From contig DHHE01000082.1 of the NCBI GenBank assembly GCA_002403115.1, forward strand, positions 1 through 22,959: a stretch of DNA of 22,959 nt, given 5' to 3'. The position numbers and the translations under genes are program-made. The first letter of the stretch is position 1. Each line of letters begins with the position of its first letter. Of the stretch, positions 21,542-22,959 are shown piece by piece. The notes under the pieces were generated by a model. That model was not told where the DNA came from and searched no databases. It saw nothing but the letters and a program-made list of their open reading frames with translations. Source of the stretch: a bacterium UBP2_UBA4780 (lineage in GTDB: Bacteria > Edwardsbacteria > AC1 > EtOH8).

Positions 21542-22959
21542 TTCTCCTCCCTTCCGTAGGTGCCGCGGAAGAGGTGGTGGCCCAGGGTCAGTCCGCCCTT
21601 GGCCAGCCGCTTGAACTCCTGAAAGTCCGTAAGGCTTTGTCCCAGTTTGCGGAAGATATAGGACGGTCTTATGTAGAACTGGCGTCGGGCCCGGTCGCAG
21701 AACTCGACCAGATCCACGTTGGAAAGCCCGGGCCGGCTTACGATGCTGTTGTGCAGGCCATCCGGCGTCAGCCATTCCCTGAAGTTGTCAGTAGTGAGGT
21801 ATCCCTCCCGCTTGGCCCATTCGTAGGCCTCGGTGCCCGGGTAGACCATGATGGGAAAGAACTGGGCCGTGTCCGGCTCCAGCTCTATGGCGAACTTCAG
21901 GGTCGTCTCCAGGGTCTCCCTGGTCTCCCCCGGGTTGCCGACCATGAAACAGCCGTGGATCTTGATCCCGGCACTCTTGGCGTCAGCGAAGAACTGGCGC
22001 ACCCGCTCCACCTTCAGGCTCTTCTTCATCCTGTCGAGCACGCTCTGGTCGCCGCTCTCCACCCCCACGCAGAACAGCCTGGCCCCGGCCCTCTTTAGGG
22101 CCTTCATGGTCTCCAGGTCCAGATCGCAGCGGGAGTTGGCCGACCACTTGAATTTGAGCCCCCGGCGCAGCACCTCCCCGGAGAAGTCCAGGCAGCGCTT
22201 CTTGTCGAAGGTCAGGGTGTCGTCCTCGAACATAATCTCCTTGACTCCCGGGAACTCCTTTAGCACAAATTCGATCTCGTCAACCACGTCCGGGACGCTG
22301 CGCAGCCTGGGCTTGTGGCTGCAAAATACCTGGGGATAGACGCAGTAGACGCACTGATAAGGGCACCCCCGCCCGGTGATGATGGTGACTATGGGATACT
22401 TGCTGTGGGCGTAGAAGTAGTCCTTGTAGTCCAGGTGCTTCTTGTACGCTTTGCTTACGAAAGGTATCGAGTCCAGTTCATCAACCAAGGGGCGGGCCGG
22501 TGTGGTGATAAGATGGCCGTCCTTTTGAATTACCAGCCCCGGGACCTCGGCCGGATCGCCTTTCTCCTCCAGCGCCTTGGCCAGGTCGGCCAGGGTGTGC
22601 TCGTATTCCTTTAAGGCGACGGCGTCGACTTTGGCGTTAAGCTTCAGTGACTCCCCGGGCAGGGCCGAAACGTGAGGACCTACCAGCACCGTGAAAGCAT
22701 CCGGTGCCAGCACCTTGATTCTGGCCGCCAGCTCGACGTCATCGTAGATGCTGGGCGTGCTGGTGTCCACAACTACCAGATTGGGCTTGAAGCCACGCAC
22801 CAGTCCGGCCACTACGTCCCAGCCGTCGCCCGAGGCCGGGCAGTCCATCAGCCTGATGTCATGCCCCTTCTCCTCCAGCAGGCCAGCGGCGAAGCAAAGC
22901 CACATGGGGTAGTAGAAGGTGCCGCTCTTGGTGACGGCCGGGCTGCGCTGTTCCCGGGA
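21538..22959 (-). CDS. B12-binding radical SAM protein, 5' end outside the window
   Basis: The frame is open to the right edge: 18 codons precede the first in-window ATG at 22905 and read SREQRSPAVTKSGTFYYP, which fits the family N-terminus, so the true start lies beyond 22959. Numbered from that ATG, the cobalamin-binding-like domain covers about residues 1-140 (LLEEKGHDIRLMDCPA, VVVDTSTPS, VLVGPHVSALPGE). The radical SAM cluster motif is GRGCPYQCVYC, with Cys181, Cys185 and Cys188. EIMFEDDTLTFDKKR, FKWSANSRCDLD, LFCVGVESGDQSVLDRMKKS and HGCFMVGNPGETRETLE complete the barrel. The reaction is unknown; relatives methylate unactivated carbons or remodel lipids and cofactors. Position at the head of the glycan genes, with a GTGA overlap, suggests a linked role. 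Confidence 0.9.
   Translation of the reverse strand, partial: SREQRSPAVTKSGTFYYPMWLCFAAGLLEEKGHDIRLMDCPASGDGWDVVAGLVRGFKPNLVVVDTSTPSIYDDVELAARIKVLAPDAFTVLVGPHVSALPGESLKLNAKVDAVALKEYEHTLADLAKALEEKGDPAEVPGLVIQKDGHLITTPARPLVDELDSIPFVSKAYKKHLDYKDYFYAHSKYPIVTIITGRGCPYQCVYCVYPQVFCSHKPRLRSVPDVVDEIEFVLKEFPGVKEIMFEDDTLTFDKKRCLDFSGEVLRRGLKFKWSANSRCDLDLETMKALKRAGARLFCVGVESGDQSVLDRMKKSLKVERVRQFFADAKSAGIKIHGCFMVGNPGETRETLETTLKFAIELEPDTAQFFPIMVYPGTEAYEWAKREGYLTTDNFREWLTPDGLHNSIVSRPGLSNVDLVEFCDRARRQFYIRPSYIFRKLGQSLTDFQEFKRLAKGGLTLGHHLFRGTYGREEK

Noticed and set aside
21542..21775. N-terminal extension of the family 2 glycosyltransferase
   Set aside because: It lies inside the radical SAM coding region. The GTG at 21541 has a strong ribosome site and starts exactly at the conserved fold.
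1..22959. CRISPR array, tRNA or rRNA genes, transposase or integrase genes
   Set aside because: No regularly spaced repeats, no recognisable RNA genes and no mobile-element proteins were seen on either strand.

Overview
The window is almost entirely one long minus-strand operon for making a cell-surface polysaccharide (O-antigen, capsule or exopolysaccharide) by the Wzx/Wzy route. Nineteen intact or edge-cut genes run from right to left with almost no space between them. Many stop/start pairs overlap as ATGA or GTGA, and no convincing plus-strand gene was found. The organism looks like a high-GC bacterium with a Gram-negative-type envelope, since there are two O-antigen polymerase/ligase-like proteins, a flippase and a chain-length regulator. 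A fused-specificity phosphoglucose/phosphomannose isomerase and a B12-binding radical SAM protein point to an environmental, perhaps uncultivated lineage. I cannot place it to phylum from the sequence alone.

Layout in order of transcription. (1) 22959-19435: a radical SAM protein cut by the window edge, a family 2 glycosyltransferase and a family 4 glycosyltransferase. (2) 19445-14445: a long membrane glycosyl-1-phosphate transferase that starts glycan assembly on a lipid carrier, a Wzz-like regulator without a kinase, a Wzy-like polymerase and a Wzx flippase. (3) 14452-10169: a methyltransferase and three consecutive family 4 glycosyltransferases. (4) 10172-6488: an O-antigen ligase/polymerase-like protein, another family 4 glycosyltransferase, a second and short initiating transferase, and a second methyltransferase. 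(5) 6484-565: sugar-nucleotide supply, namely a membrane 4,6-dehydratase, a PLP aminotransferase, a left-handed beta-helix N-acetyltransferase, the isomerase and a sugar nucleotidyltransferase.

The inferred workflow is as follows. The last block makes an N-acetylated amino-deoxy sugar nucleotide and other precursors. One or both initiating transferases load the first sugar onto undecaprenyl phosphate. The six glycosyltransferases and two methyltransferases build and decorate the repeat unit. Wzx flips it, Wzy/Wzz polymerise it, and a ligase-like protein attaches it. Outer-membrane export genes (Wza type) and a Wzc-type kinase are not in the window.

The unusual part is the left end (1-670). 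The last 30 codons of the nucleotidyltransferase plus its downstream repeat occur twice, about 520 bases apart. Between the copies lie a small antitoxin-like gene with a one-base frameshift near its start and a 20-base hairpin repeat. The spacer upstream of the nucleotidyltransferase (1543-1684) is strikingly AT-rich for this locus and carries a perfect 14-base palindrome touching the ribosome binding site.
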